DNA of 64,000 nucleotides from Streptomyces zaomyceticus. GTDB taxonomy: Bacteria > Actinomycetota > Actinomycetes > Streptomycetales > Streptomycetaceae. A program made the position numbers and the translations under genes. The stretch is from contig NZ_BNBZ01000014.1 of NCBI RefSeq assembly GCF_014656215.1, positions 124,001 to 188,000 of the forward strand, in the 5' to 3' direction. The notes beneath the pieces were generated by a model that was not told the DNA's origin, made no database searches, and saw only the letters and a program-made list of their open reading frames with translations. Positions 28,602 to 37,015 of the stretch are shown in pieces. Each line of letters begins with the position of its first letter. Position 1 is the stretch's first letter.

Positions 28602-29588
28602 TCAGTCCTGGGGCGCCAGCAGCAGCACCTTGCCGACATGGCCGCCGGACTCCAGCACCCGGTGGCCCTCGGCGGCGTCCGGCAGCGGCAGCGTCCGGTC
28701 CACGACGGGCCGGACCGTGCCCGCGCCGATCAGCGGCCAGACATGCTCCCGTACGGCCGCGACGATCGCCGCCTTCTCCTCCGCCGGGCGGGCACGCAGC
28801 GTGGTCGCCATGACGGCGGCGCGCTTCGCGAGCAGCGCCCCGAGGTTCAGCTCGGCCTTCACCCCGCCCTGGAGCCCGATGACGACCAGCCGGCCGCTCA
28901 CGGCCAGCGCCTTCACGTTCCGCTCCAGGTACTTCGCGCCGACGATGTCCAGGATGACGTCCGCGCCGGCCCCGTCCGTCGCCTTGTGGAGCTCCTCGAC
29001 GAAGTCCTGCTCGCGGTAGTCGATGAGGATGTCCGCGCCGAGCTCGGCGCACCGTGCCAGCTTCTCGGGCCCCCCGGCGGTCACCGCGACGCGGGCCCCG
29101 ACCGCCTTCGCCAGCTGGATCGCCATCGTGCCGATCCCGCTCGCACCCCCGTGCACGAGCAGTGTCTCGCCCGGCCGCAGGTGCGCGATCATGAAGATGT
29201 TGGACCAGACGGTGCAGGCGACCTCGGGGAGCGCGGCGGCCGTGGCCAGGTCGACGCCCTCCGGAACGGGGAGCAGCTGACCGGCCGGGACGACGACCTT
29301 CTCCGCGTAGCCGCCGCCCGCGAGCAGCGCGCACACCTCGTCGCCGACGGACCAGCCGGAGACCCCCGGGCCGAGTGCCGAGATCCGGCCCGAGCACTCG
29401 AGGCCGGGGTAGCGGGAACTGCCCGGCGGCGGGTCGTAGAAGCCCTGGCGCTGGAGCAGATCGGCGCGGTTGACGGCGCTCGCCACCACCTCGACGAGGA
29501 CCTCGCCCTCGCCGGGTACGGGATCGGGCACCTCGGCCCAGACGAGGGCCTCGGGGCCACCGGGTTCCGGAATCGTGATCGCATACAT
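28602..29588 (-). CDS. NAD(P)H quinone oxidoreductase (MDR superfamily, PIG3-like)
   Basis: This 328-residue zinc-independent medium-chain dehydrogenase/reductase is identified by RADLLQRQGFYDPPPGSS (PIG3/QOR signature), the Rossmann glycine motif VHGGASGIGTMAIQLAK and a C-terminal GGHVGKVLL. No zinc-binding cysteine quartet is present. It likely reduces quinones with NADPH in the cytoplasm. It starts with ATG at 29588. It is convergent with bpa and 55 bp downstream of the K+ channel gene on the same strand, so read-through from that operon is possible. Confidence 0.9.
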   Translation of the reverse strand: MYAITIPEPGGPEALVWAEVPDPVPGEGEVLVEVVASAVNRADLLQRQGFYDPPPGSSRYPGLECSGRISALGPGVSGWSVGDEVCALLAGGGYAEKVVVPAGQLLPVPEGVDLATAAALPEVACTVWSNIFMIAHLRPGETLLVHGGASGIGTMAIQLAKAVGARVAVTAGGPEKLARCAELGADILIDYREQDFVEELHKATDGAGADVILDIVGAKYLERNVKALAVSGRLVVIGLQGGVKAELNLGALLAKRAAVMATTLRARPAEEKAAIVAAVREHVWPLIGAGTVRPVVDRTLPLPDAAEGHRVLESGGHVGKVLLLAPQD

Positions 29589-29643
29589 GGCGGCGAGGCT
29601 ACTCCCGGCTCCGGGGCCGGGCCCCCGGGGTCAGTCCTTCGGC

Positions 29644-30729
29644 TCAGTCCTCCGGAGGTGTGCTGAGCGGGGTGACGGGCGCGGCGCGCACGATGGTGAT
29701 CACCCGGTCGGTGAGCTGGAGCGGGCTGGCCGCGGGGTCGTCGTACCCGAGCAGCCGGTGGCCGCGGAGCACGCTCACCACCAGGTCGCCGGTCTCCCGC
29801 ACGCTCTTCCCGGCCTCGCTCTTGGTCACCGGGCGCTCCACCAGGTCGAGGCCGGAGCCCTGCTGGATCAGGTCCTCCATCACCGTGCCGGCGCTGGGGC
29901 TCAGCACGGAGAGGCCGAGCAGTCGCCCGGCGGCGCTCGCACTGGTGATGACCGCGTCCGCGCCGGACTGGCGCAGCAGCGGCGCGTTCTCCTCCTCGCG
30001 GACCGCGGCGACGATCTTCGCGCCCCGGTTGAGCTGGCGGGCCGTGAGGGTGACCAGGACGGCCGTGTCGTCGCGCTGGGTGGCGATGACGATCTGCCGG
30101 GCGCGCTGCACCTCGGCGCGGAGCAGCACGTCGCTGCGGGTCGCGTCACCGACGACGCCGACGAATCCGTCCGCGTTCGCCGTCTCGATCACCTTGTTGG
30201 AGGGATCGACGATGACGATCTGCTCCTTGCTGAGACCGGTCGCGCAGAGCGTCTGGATCGCGGACCGCCCCTTGGTGCCGAAGCCGACGATGACGGTGTG
30301 GTCGCGCAAGGTGGACCTCCAGCGGTTCAGTCGGAACTCCTCGCGGGTCCGCTCGGTGAGGACCTCGAGGGTGGTCCCGACCAGGATGATCAGGAACAGC
30401 ACGCGCAGGGGCGTGACCAGCAGAATGTTGGCGAGCCGCGCCGTGTCGCTGTACGGGACGATGTCGCCGTATCCGGTCGTGGAGAGCGTCACGGTCGCGT
30501 AGTAGGCGCAGTCGAGGAAGTCGAGCGTCCCGTTGGCGTTGTCGTGGTAGCCGTCGCGGTCGACGTAGACGATGAGGATCGTCACCAGGAGCACGCCGAG
30601 CGCCATGAGCAGCCGCTTGCCGACCTGGCGCAGGGGACGCTCGACCTCCCGGCGGGGCAGCTTGATCTGCGGACCGGAGATCCGTTCGTCCGCCTGACGT
30701 GCCATCACGTCACGACTGGGAAGTTTCAC
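29644..30729 (-). CDS. Potassium channel with TrkA-N/RCK domain
   Basis: This 361-residue two-TM channel has TM1 (~39-56, LLMALGVLLVTILIVYV), the selectivity filter TTGYGD (84-89), TM2 (~103-118) and a cytoplasmic TrkA-N domain with the nucleotide-binding GFGTKG (149-154). An extra C-terminal domain follows. It is a voltage-insensitive K+ channel likely gated by bound nucleotide or Ca2+. GTG 30729 was chosen because it overlaps the moeA stop codon as GTGA and lies 10 nt after AAGGAG; other GTG (30738) or ATG (30705) starts are possible. The start codon lies inside the parS site. Confidence 0.87.
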   Translation of the reverse strand: MKLPSRDVMARQADERISGPQIKLPRREVERPLRQVGKRLLMALGVLLVTILIVYVDRDGYHDNANGTLDFLDCAYYATVTLSTTGYGDIVPYSDTARLANILLVTPLRVLFLIILVGTTLEVLTERTREEFRLNRWRSTLRDHTVIVGFGTKGRSAIQTLCATGLSKEQIVIVDPSNKVIETANADGFVGVVGDATRSDVLLRAEVQRARQIVIATQRDDTAVLVTLTARQLNRGAKIVAAVREEENAPLLRQSGADAVITSASAAGRLLGLSVLSPSAGTVMEDLIQQGSGLDLVERPVTKSEAGKSVRETGDLVVSVLRGHRLLGYDDPAASPLQLTDRVITIVRAAPVTPLSTPPED

Positions 30730-30736
30730 GTGAAAC
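30723..30736. other. parS: parS site forming the moeA / K+ channel junction
   Basis: GTTTCACGTGAAAC is an exact 14-bp parS core (15 of 16 with flanks). On the minus strand it contains moeA's TGA stop and the channel's GTG start in the CACGTGA centre. ParB binding would cover a coupled translational junction. Confidence 0.93.
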
Positions 30737-32084
30737 ACGCTCCTTGGGCCGGGGCGGCCCCCGCCGCCTTCGGCCAGGGAAGATCGAGGATGTCCAGCTC
30801 CCGGCCGGCGTGCGCGCCACCGGGCGGGACGACGGCCAGGCCGTCCGCGGCGGCGATGCCCCGCAGCATGGCCGGGCCGTTGTAGCGCAGCGGTACGGCC
30901 CGTCCGTCACGGTGGACGACCGGGACGAGCCGGGTGTCGTACGGATGACCGTGCACCTCGTCCCGGACGGGTACGCGGTGCGGGGTGCCGTCGCCCTCGC
31001 CGGAGAGCGCGCGGAGCAGCGGCTCGGCCAGTGTCAGCAGGCCGGAGACGGCGGCGAGCGGGTTGCCGGGGAGCCCGACGAGATGCCGGACGTGCCCGGG
31101 CCGGCCGGGGTCGGCGGCGAGGCGGGCGAGCAGCATCGGGTGGCCGGGCCGGACCTTCACCCCGTCGACGAGGAGGGTGGCACCGGCCTTGCCCAGAACG
31201 CCGTGGACATGGTCCACGGGCCCGGCTGCGGTCCCACCGGTCGTGAGCACCAGGTCTGCGGTGGAGCCGGTGACGGCCGCGTACAGCTCCTCGGCGTCGT
31301 CGCCGATCCGGCGGGTGGCGAGGACGTCGGCGCCGAGCGCCGTCAGCCAGGGGCCGAGCATCGGGCCGAGGGCGTCGCGGATGAGTCCCTCGTGGGGGAG
31401 TCCCGTCGTGAGCAGTTCGTCTCCGAGGACCAGGATCTCCACCCGTGGGCGGTGCGGTACGGGCAGCTCGTCGTAGCCGGCGGCCGCGGCGAGGCCCAGC
31501 ACGGCGGGGGTCACGCGGGTGCCCGCGGGAAGCAGCTCGTCGCCGGAGCGGCACTCCTGGCCCCGGGGGCGGATGTCCTGTCCGGGCACGACCTCGCGCA
31601 GCGCGTGCAGCAGGGTCCCGACCGGCTCGCTGAGCGGGTGCTCGGTGCGGGAGTGCTCGGTGTGGGAATGCTCGGTGCGGGAGTGCTCGGTGCGGAGGAC
31701 GGCGGTGGTCCCGGTGGGGACACGGGCGCCGGTGGCGATCCGTACGGCCTCGCCGTCGCCCGCCACGGCCGTGGGCGCCTGCCCGGCGAGGACGGCGCCG
31801 TCCTCGCGTACGGTCCAGGGCCCGGGACCCGCGACCGCCCAGCCGTCCATGGCGGAGGTGTCGAAGGGCGGCAGGTCGGTGAGGGCGAGCAGCGGCTCGG
31901 CCAGGACCTGTCCGAGCGCCTGACCGAGGGGTACGCCGAGCGGCGCCCGGCCGGCCCGCGCGAAGTGCCCGGCGCGGACGGCGGCGGCCCGCGCCTCGGG
32001 CCAGACGGTGGCCCGGTGCGGCTGCTCGGCCCGGGGGCCGGTGGCGGTTCCCGGGGCCACCGGGAGAGGCTCCTTCAGGCTCAT
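30726..32084 (-). CDS. moeA: Molybdopterin molybdotransferase
   Basis: This 452-residue MoeA inserts molybdate into adenylylated molybdopterin. Visible landmarks are FDTSAMDGWAV near residue 75, GARVPTGTTAVLR, LTTGGTAAGPVDHVHGVL, GVKVRPGHPMLLA and the GLPGNPLAAV substrate-binding loop. A 15-nt tandem repeat encodes (S/H)RTEHS-type units at about residues 130-150 and expands a surface loop. The C-terminus ends ...GACFT, with the stop in a parS core. ATG 32084 overlaps the mobA stop as ATGA. Molybdenum-cofactor supply in the cytoplasm is the role. Other cofactor genes are not in the window. Confidence 0.92.
   Translation of the reverse strand: MSLKEPLPVAPGTATGPRAEQPHRATVWPEARAAAVRAGHFARAGRAPLGVPLGQALGQVLAEPLLALTDLPPFDTSAMDGWAVAGPGPWTVREDGAVLAGQAPTAVAGDGEAVRIATGARVPTGTTAVLRTEHSRTEHSHTEHSRTEHPLSEPVGTLLHALREVVPGQDIRPRGQECRSGDELLPAGTRVTPAVLGLAAAAGYDELPVPHRPRVEILVLGDELLTTGLPHEGLIRDALGPMLGPWLTALGADVLATRRIGDDAEELYAAVTGSTADLVLTTGGTAAGPVDHVHGVLGKAGATLLVDGVKVRPGHPMLLARLAADPGRPGHVRHLVGLPGNPLAAVSGLLTLAEPLLRALSGEGDGTPHRVPVRDEVHGHPYDTRLVPVVHRDGRAVPLRYNGPAMLRGIAAADGLAVVPPGGAHAGRELDILDLPWPKAAGAAPAQGACFT
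31636..31696 (-). repeat. 15-bp tandem repeat within moeA
   Basis: About four copies of a GTGCGGGAGTGCTCG-type unit, in frame (15 bp = 5 codons), encode RTEHS/HTEHS repeats. Copy number could vary by slippage without a frameshift. Confidence 0.85.
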
Positions 32085-32935
32085 CCGGCCTCGTCCTGCT
32101 CGGCCGCCCAGCGCTGGGCCAGCGCGGCGGCCTTGCGGGCGGCCTCGGCGACCGCCTCCGGTCCGCCCTCGGTACCCGCGCGGGCCGCCGCGTATCCGAC
32201 CAGGAAGGTGGTCAGGGGCGCGGCGGGGCGGGCCACTCCATGAGCGGCGTCACGGGCCAGATCGAGCAGCACGCCGGTGTCGACGTCCAGCTCGATGCCC
32301 AGTTCGTCCTTGACTGCGGTGATCCATTCATCCAGCACGGTCCCATGCTCCCTGATGCGGGCCCGGGCCGTGGCGATGTCCTCCCAGGTGTCGCAGTCGA
32401 AGGAGGCGAGGGGGCCGGCGGAGACCCGGGTGAGACGCAGTGCCCCGGTGAGCCTTCGCAGCGGGCCGCCGGCGAGCGTGCCGCGTTCCTCGGCGACACG
32501 CGCCAGCTCCCGCCGGAGCGGGGCACGGCGGTACGCGGCGACGAGCGGCTGGTCGCGCCCTTCGGCGTCGGTGAGGAGCGCGGCCTCCGCCTCGGGATCC
32601 TCGGCGAGGGCCCCGAGCAGGCGCCGGACGGCGTCCTCGTCGAGGAAGGGGAGGTCGGCGGAGAGGACGAGCAGGACCTCGGCCCCGGTCTCGCGCACGC
32701 CTGCGCCGAGGGCGGCGAGGGGCCCTCCGCCGGGCGGATCCTCCCTGGTCCAGTGGACGGGGCGGGTGGTCGCACGGGGGTCCCCGACGACCACGGTCCG
32801 GTCCGCGCCCCGGCAGGCCGTCAGGACCCGGTCGAGGAGCGCCCGGCCTCCGATCCGTACGCCGGGCTTGTCGGCGCCGCCGAGGCGCTCGGCGGCACCT
32901 CCGGCGAGTACGACGGCGTCGTGTGCGGTGGTCAC
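32081..32935 (-). CDS. mobA: MobA-like molybdopterin guanylyltransferase fused to DUF6457
   Basis: This 284-residue NTP-transferase has VVLAGGAAERLGGADKPGV at the N-terminus (LAGGxxxRxGxDK signature) and ADLPFLDEDAV with a metal-binding Asp. A helical C-terminal ~85-residue domain of the DUF6457 type (LDEWITAVKDELGIELDVD) is appended. It transfers GMP or CMP to molybdopterin. The fusion with this extra helical domain is seen in actinomycetes and its purpose is unknown. It starts with GTG at 32935 and overlaps moeA by 4 nt. The 275 bp upstream are largely repeats (33060-33213), with no gene. Confidence 0.82.
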   Translation of the reverse strand: MTTAHDAVVLAGGAAERLGGADKPGVRIGGRALLDRVLTACRGADRTVVVGDPRATTRPVHWTREDPPGGGPLAALGAGVRETGAEVLLVLSADLPFLDEDAVRRLLGALAEDPEAEAALLTDAEGRDQPLVAAYRRAPLRRELARVAEERGTLAGGPLRRLTGALRLTRVSAGPLASFDCDTWEDIATARARIREHGTVLDEWITAVKDELGIELDVDTGVLLDLARDAAHGVARPAAPLTTFLVGYAAARAGTEGGPEAVAEAARKAAALAQRWAAEQDEAG

Positions 32936-33059
32936 CCCAGCAGTATGGTCCGCCCCCGCCCCGCGCCGTCGGGCGCGTCTCCCTGGGTGAGACGGCCCGG
33001 ACGGCCGGCTCGTACGGACCGGGGGCGGACCCGTACGAACCGGTCGGTGATCAGCCGGC

Positions 33060-33213
33060 GATCAGTCGCTGATCCGCGGCTGCTCCGTGGCCGATCAGTC
33101 GCTGATCCGCGGCTGCTCCGTGGCCGATCCGTGGCCGATCCGTCGTTGCTCCGTGGCTGCTCCGTGGGCTGATCAGGTGGGTCCGATCAGCCCGCGGATC
33201 AGCCCGCGGATCA
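33060..33213. repeat. 33-bp tandem repeat with matching inverted CCGCGGATCAG units
   Basis: A 33-bp unit, GATCAGTCGCTGATCCGCGG plus CTGCTCCGTGGCC, is exactly duplicated (33060-33092, 33093-33125). Decayed copies follow to about 33170, then two CCGCGGATCAG boxes (about 33191-33213). These boxes are the inverse of CTGATCCGCGG in the repeats, so the region can form long stems. The last copy overlaps the E2 stop codon, so it may act as the second bkd operon's terminator. Confidence 0.85.
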
Positions 33214-34632
33214 GAGCGTGCGGAGCAGGACCGCTGGCTGCTCGACGCAGTCCGCCACGTACCGCAGGAAGCCGCCCGCCGTGCCGCCGTCGCAGACGCG
33301 GTGGTCGAAGGTGAGCGAGAGCTGCACCACCTGACGGACGGCCAGTTCGCCCTGGTGGACCCAGGGCTTGGGGATGATCCGGCCGACGCCGAGCATGGCG
33401 GCCTCGGGGTGGTTGATGATCGGCGTGGACCCGTCGACCCCGAACACCCCGTAGTTGTTCAGGGTGAACGTGCCACCCGTCAGATCGGCCGGGGTGAGCG
33501 CGGACTGCCGGGCGGACTCCGTCAGCCGGGCGAACTCCGCCGTCAGGGACTCGGCCGTCCGCGCCCCCGCGTCCTTGACCACGGGAACGACCAGGCCACG
33601 CGGGGTCTGGGCGGCGAAGCCGAGATGCACGGCCGGCAGCCGGACGATCTCCCGGGCGGCGGTGTCCACGGTCGAGTTGAGCTCGGGGAACCGGCTCAGG
33701 GCGTGGACGCAGATGCGGGCGAGGAGCGCGAGCAGCGAGATCTTCGGCCCGCCCGCCGCGTTCATCGCGGTCCGCGCGGCCATCAGCTCGGTGGCGTCCG
33801 CGTCGACCCAGCAGGTCGCGTCGGGGATCTCCGTACGGCTGCGCGACAGCTTGTCCGCGACGGCGCCGCGGACACCGCGCAGCGGAACCCGCTCGGCGGC
33901 CGGGGCGGCCGCCGAGACCGGTGCGGCGGCCGGCGCCGGGGCGATCGCGGTCTCCTGAGCGGCGACCGGACCCTCCAGCGCCGCGATGGCCAGCTCCACA
34001 TCGGCCCGCAGGATCAGGCCCTCGGGCCCCGATCCGCGGACGTCGCGCAGATCGAGTCCCCGGTCCCTGGCCAGCTTTCGCACGAGCGGCGAGATGACCG
34101 GCACCGGGCCCTGGTGACCCGCGGCCACGGCGACAGGTGCCACGGCGACGGGCGCCGGAGCGGCCACCGGGGCCGGTGCGGGGGCCGCCTGGGCAGCGGC
34201 GAGGGGATTCGCCACGGCGGGGCTCTCGTGCCGCACCCGGCGGCGCCGGGCGGCGGGCCCGGCCGTCCCGTACCCGACGAGCACATTGCCCGAGTACTCG
34301 GACGACACGGCGGACTCGGCCGCGGCCTCACCCACCGTGGGAGCGGCTCCCGGAGCCGCCTCCGCGCGCTCCTCCGGCGCGCCCGTGCCACCCACGGCGA
34401 CCGTCAGGAGCGGCGCGCCGACGGGCAGTTCGGTGCCCTCCTCGCCGTACCTGGCGGTGACGACACCGCCGTACGGGCAGGGCACCTCGACCATGGCCTT
34501 GGCCGTCTCGACCTCGACGACCGGCTGGTCGATGGCGACGACGTCGCCGACGCTGACCAGCCAGCGGACGATCTCCGCCTCGGTGAGTCCCTCACCGAGG
34601 TCGGGCAGCTTGAACTCGAGCACCTGCGCCAT
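33211..34632 (-). CDS. bkdH: Branched-chain 2-oxoacid dehydrogenase E2, second operon
   Basis: This 473-residue E2 has the lipoyl domain with K45 in EVETAKAMVEVP, an Ala/Pro/Glu linker and the E1/E3-binding segment (ISPLVRKLARDRGLDLRDV, GPEGLILRADV). The catalytic domain ends with LTFDHRVCDGG (H and D). It lacks the extra Ala/Thr repeats of the first E2. ATG 34632 overlaps the E1beta stop by 1 nt (TGATG), implying coupling. The paralogue at 12204-13658 is similar, so each may have a different 2-oxoacid preference. Symbol by analogy with bkdFGH. Confidence 0.92.
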   Translation of the reverse strand: MAQVLEFKLPDLGEGLTEAEIVRWLVSVGDVVAIDQPVVEVETAKAMVEVPCPYGGVVTARYGEEGTELPVGAPLLTVAVGGTGAPEERAEAAPGAAPTVGEAAAESAVSSEYSGNVLVGYGTAGPAARRRRVRHESPAVANPLAAAQAAPAPAPVAAPAPVAVAPVAVAAGHQGPVPVISPLVRKLARDRGLDLRDVRGSGPEGLILRADVELAIAALEGPVAAQETAIAPAPAAAPVSAAAPAAERVPLRGVRGAVADKLSRSRTEIPDATCWVDADATELMAARTAMNAAGGPKISLLALLARICVHALSRFPELNSTVDTAAREIVRLPAVHLGFAAQTPRGLVVPVVKDAGARTAESLTAEFARLTESARQSALTPADLTGGTFTLNNYGVFGVDGSTPIINHPEAAMLGVGRIIPKPWVHQGELAVRQVVQLSLTFDHRVCDGGTAGGFLRYVADCVEQPAVLLRTL

Positions 34633-35678
34633 CAGCTTCCCGCCTCCCACTGCAGCCGCGCCACCGCGTCCAGGACCCGGTCCACGCCCGGCAGATGGTG
34701 TCGCTCCAGCATCGGCGGCGGGTACGGGATGTCGAAGCCCGCGACCCGCAGCACCGGCGCCTCCAGGTGGTGGAAGCAGCGCTCGGTCACGCGCGCGGCG
34801 ATCTCCGCGCCGGGCCCGCCGAAGCCGGTCGACTCGTGGACCACGACCGCGCGGCCGGTGCGTCGCACCGAGGCGCAGACGGTCTCGTCGTCGAAGGGAA
34901 CGAGCGAGCGCAGATCGACGACCTCCAGGTCCCAGCCCTCGGCCTGCGCGGCCTCCGCCGCCTCCAGACAGACGGGTACCGAGGGACCGTAGGTGATCAG
35001 GGTGGCGCCGGTGCCCCGGCGCCGTACGACGGCCTTGCCGATCGGCTCCACGGGCGCGGGCGCCTCGGGGGACCAGTCGGACTTGGACCAGTAGAGCCGC
35101 TTGGGCTCCAGGAAGACCACCGGGTCGTCGGAGGCGATGGCCGCGCGCAGCAGCCCGTAGGCGTCCTCGACGGTGGCAGGGGTCACGACATGCAGTCCGG
35201 GGGTGGCCATGTAGTAGGCCTCGGACGAGTCGCTGTGGTGCTCGACTCCGCCGATCCCGCCGCCGTACGGGACACGGATGACGATCGGCATCGGCATCGC
35301 GCCCCGGGTGCGGTTGCGCATCTTCGCCACATGGGAGATCAGCTGCTCGAACGCCGGGTAGGCGAACGCGTCGAACTGCATCTCGACGACCGGGCGCAGG
35401 CCGTACATGGCCATGCCGACGGCCGCGCCCAGGATGCCGGCCTCGGCCAGCGGGGTGTCCGTGCAGCGGTCCTCGCCGAACTCCTTGGCCAGCCCGTCGG
35501 TGACCCGGAAGACACCGCCGAGCGTGCCGACGTCCTCGCCCATCACATGGACGGTCGGGTCCTCGGCCATCGCGTCGCGCATGGCGCGCTGGAGCGCCTG
35601 CGCCATCGTGGCGGGCTTGGACTTCGCGGCCTTTCCGGCGGTCCTGTCCGCCGTGGGTCCGGTTGTCGCGGTCGTCAT
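34632..35678 (-). CDS. bkdG: Branched-chain 2-oxoacid dehydrogenase E1 beta, second operon
   Basis: This 348-residue E1beta has VMGEDVGTLGGVFRVTDGLA, DTPLAEAGILGAAVGMAM, IRVPYGGGIGGVEHHSDSS and FLEPKRLYWSKSDW. A Thr-rich N-terminal tail (~25 residues) precedes the conserved fold. ATG 35678 is chosen over the adjacent GTG 35681 because it gives a TGATG overlap with the E1alpha stop, as at the next junction. The product completes the alpha2beta2 decarboxylase of the second complex. Confidence 0.92.
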   Translation of the reverse strand: MTTATTGPTADRTAGKAAKSKPATMAQALQRAMRDAMAEDPTVHVMGEDVGTLGGVFRVTDGLAKEFGEDRCTDTPLAEAGILGAAVGMAMYGLRPVVEMQFDAFAYPAFEQLISHVAKMRNRTRGAMPMPIVIRVPYGGGIGGVEHHSDSSEAYYMATPGLHVVTPATVEDAYGLLRAAIASDDPVVFLEPKRLYWSKSDWSPEAPAPVEPIGKAVVRRRGTGATLITYGPSVPVCLEAAEAAQAEGWDLEVVDLRSLVPFDDETVCASVRRTGRAVVVHESTGFGGPGAEIAARVTERCFHHLEAPVLRVAGFDIPYPPPMLERHHLPGVDRVLDAVARLQWEAGS

Positions 35679-36829
35679 CACGCCTCACCCTCGGCTTCGA
35701 GCTCGGCGCGCAGCTGCGCCGCCTGTTCGCGCAGCTGCGTCGTCTGCTCCGCGTACACGTGGGAGAAGAGGTCCATCGGGTCGAGGACCGGCTCGGCGTT
35801 CATGCGTTCGCGCAGCTCCGCGGCCATCGCCTCGGCGGCCTCGGCGGCCGCCCGCCTGCCGTCCTCGTCGAGCAGGCCACGCTCCGTCAGTTCCCTTTCG
35901 AGGATCAGGATCGGGTCGTGCGCACGCCAGGCCTCGACCTCGCCGGCCGCGCGGTAGCGGGTGGCGTCGTCGGCGTTGGTGTGGGCGTCGATCCGGTACG
36001 TGATCGCCTCGACCAGGGTGGGGCCGCCACCGCGCCGTGCGCGGGCCACGGCCTCGGTCAGCACCTGGTGGACGGCGACCGCGTCGTTGCCGTCGACGAG
36101 CCGGCCGGGCATCCCGTATCCGACGGCCTTGTGGGCCAGGGAGGGGGCCGCGGTCTGCTTGGCGAGCGGCACGGAGATCGCGAAGCCGTTGTTCTGGACG
36201 AGGAAGACCACGGGGGCCTGCCAGACGGCCGCGAAGTTCAGTGCCTCGTGGAAGTCGCCCTCGCTGGTGCCGCCGTCTCCGACCATGGCGAGCGCGACCA
36301 CGTCGTCGCCCTTGAGCCGGGCGGCGTGGGCGAGGCCCACCGCGTGCGGGAGCTGGGTGGCGAGCGGGGTGGAGAGCGGCGCGATGCGGTACTCGCGCGG
36401 GTCGTACCCGGTGTGCCAGTCGCCGCGCAGAAGGGTCAGCGCCTGCACGGGGTCGAGGCCGCGGGCGACGGCCGCGAGGGTGTCGCGGTACGAGGGGAAG
36501 AGCCAGTCCCGCTCCTCCAGGGCGAGGGCGGCGGCGATCTCGCACGCCTCCTGGCCGGTGGTGGACGGGTACACGGCGAGCCGGCCCTGCTTGGTGAGGG
36601 CGGTGGCCTGCGTGTTGTACCGGCGGCCGCGGATCAGCTCCGTGTAGAGCCGGAGCAGCAGCGCGGGGTCGGCGTCGGCCACGGCGTCCGTACCGAGCAC
36701 GCGCAGCGGCTCGGTGTCGGGCAGCAGCGGCGTGGGGTCGGTACGCGGCTGCCACGCGGGCGGCGGGGTGGGCCGGTGGGCGGAAGCGGCACCGGGCGGC
36801 TCTTGGACTGTCGAACTGCGCTGTTGCAA
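35678..36829 (-). CDS. bkdF: Branched-chain 2-oxoacid dehydrogenase E1 alpha, second operon
   Basis: This 383-residue E1alpha has AMVGDGGTSEGDFHEALN and FLVQNNGFAISVP, which bind thiamine diphosphate and Mg2+. Other conserved parts are HTNADDATRYR and YNTQATALTKQGRLAVYPS. The start is set by the ribosome site: GAGGAGG lies 8 nt before TTG 36829. GTG 36898 would extend the protein with MRRATLAPP... and would place the operon leader's PaaR-like operator immediately before it. First gene of the operon; the operator at 36901-36914 and the divergent bkdR lie upstream. Confidence 0.9.
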   Translation of the reverse strand: MQQRSSTVQEPPGAASAHRPTPPPAWQPRTDPTPLLPDTEPLRVLGTDAVADADPALLLRLYTELIRGRRYNTQATALTKQGRLAVYPSTTGQEACEIAAALALEERDWLFPSYRDTLAAVARGLDPVQALTLLRGDWHTGYDPREYRIAPLSTPLATQLPHAVGLAHAARLKGDDVVALAMVGDGGTSEGDFHEALNFAAVWQAPVVFLVQNNGFAISVPLAKQTAAPSLAHKAVGYGMPGRLVDGNDAVAVHQVLTEAVARARRGGGPTLVEAITYRIDAHTNADDATRYRAAGEVEAWRAHDPILILERELTERGLLDEDGRRAAAEAAEAMAAELRERMNAEPVLDPMDLFSHVYAEQTTQLREQAAQLRAELEAEGEA

Positions 36830-36900
36830 CGAGTCCACCTCCTCGTGGGAGCGGGCATAAGACCCGAAGGCGGGTGGCGCGAGTGTGGCGCGCCTCACCT

Positions 36901-36914
36901 ACCGATTGTTCGGT
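36901..36914. promoter_or_regulatory. PaaR-like operator upstream of second bkd operon
   Basis: ACCGATTGTTCGGT matches the 14-bp ACCGNNCGNNCGGT core with one centre mismatch. Its inverted arms are ACCGA and TCGGT. It lies 72 bp before the TTG start of E1alpha. The same motif occurs before paaN and paaA. Confidence 0.65.
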
Positions 36915-36947
36915 CGTGGAGGCATTTTGGCTACAGGCACCTCCAGC

Positions 36948-36971
36948 CTGTGGACAAACGGTTCTCCACAG
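36948..36971. promoter_or_regulatory. Inverted repeat with a DnaA-box sequence in bkdF/bkdR region
   Basis: CTGTGGA (36948-36954) and TCCACAG (36965-36971) are inverted repeats 10 bp apart. The left arm is within TGTGGACAA (36949-36957), the inverse of the Streptomyces DnaA box TTGTCCACA. It may be a BkdR (Lrp-type) operator; DnaA binding is the alternative. Confidence 0.5.
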
Positions 36972-37015
36972 CCTGGGATATGTGCAGGTCGTCCACCGGA
37001 GAGAGGCGGGGGGAC

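Noticed and set aside
33060..33213. CRISPR array
   Set aside because: Units are contiguous without unique spacers, and no cas genes are in the window.
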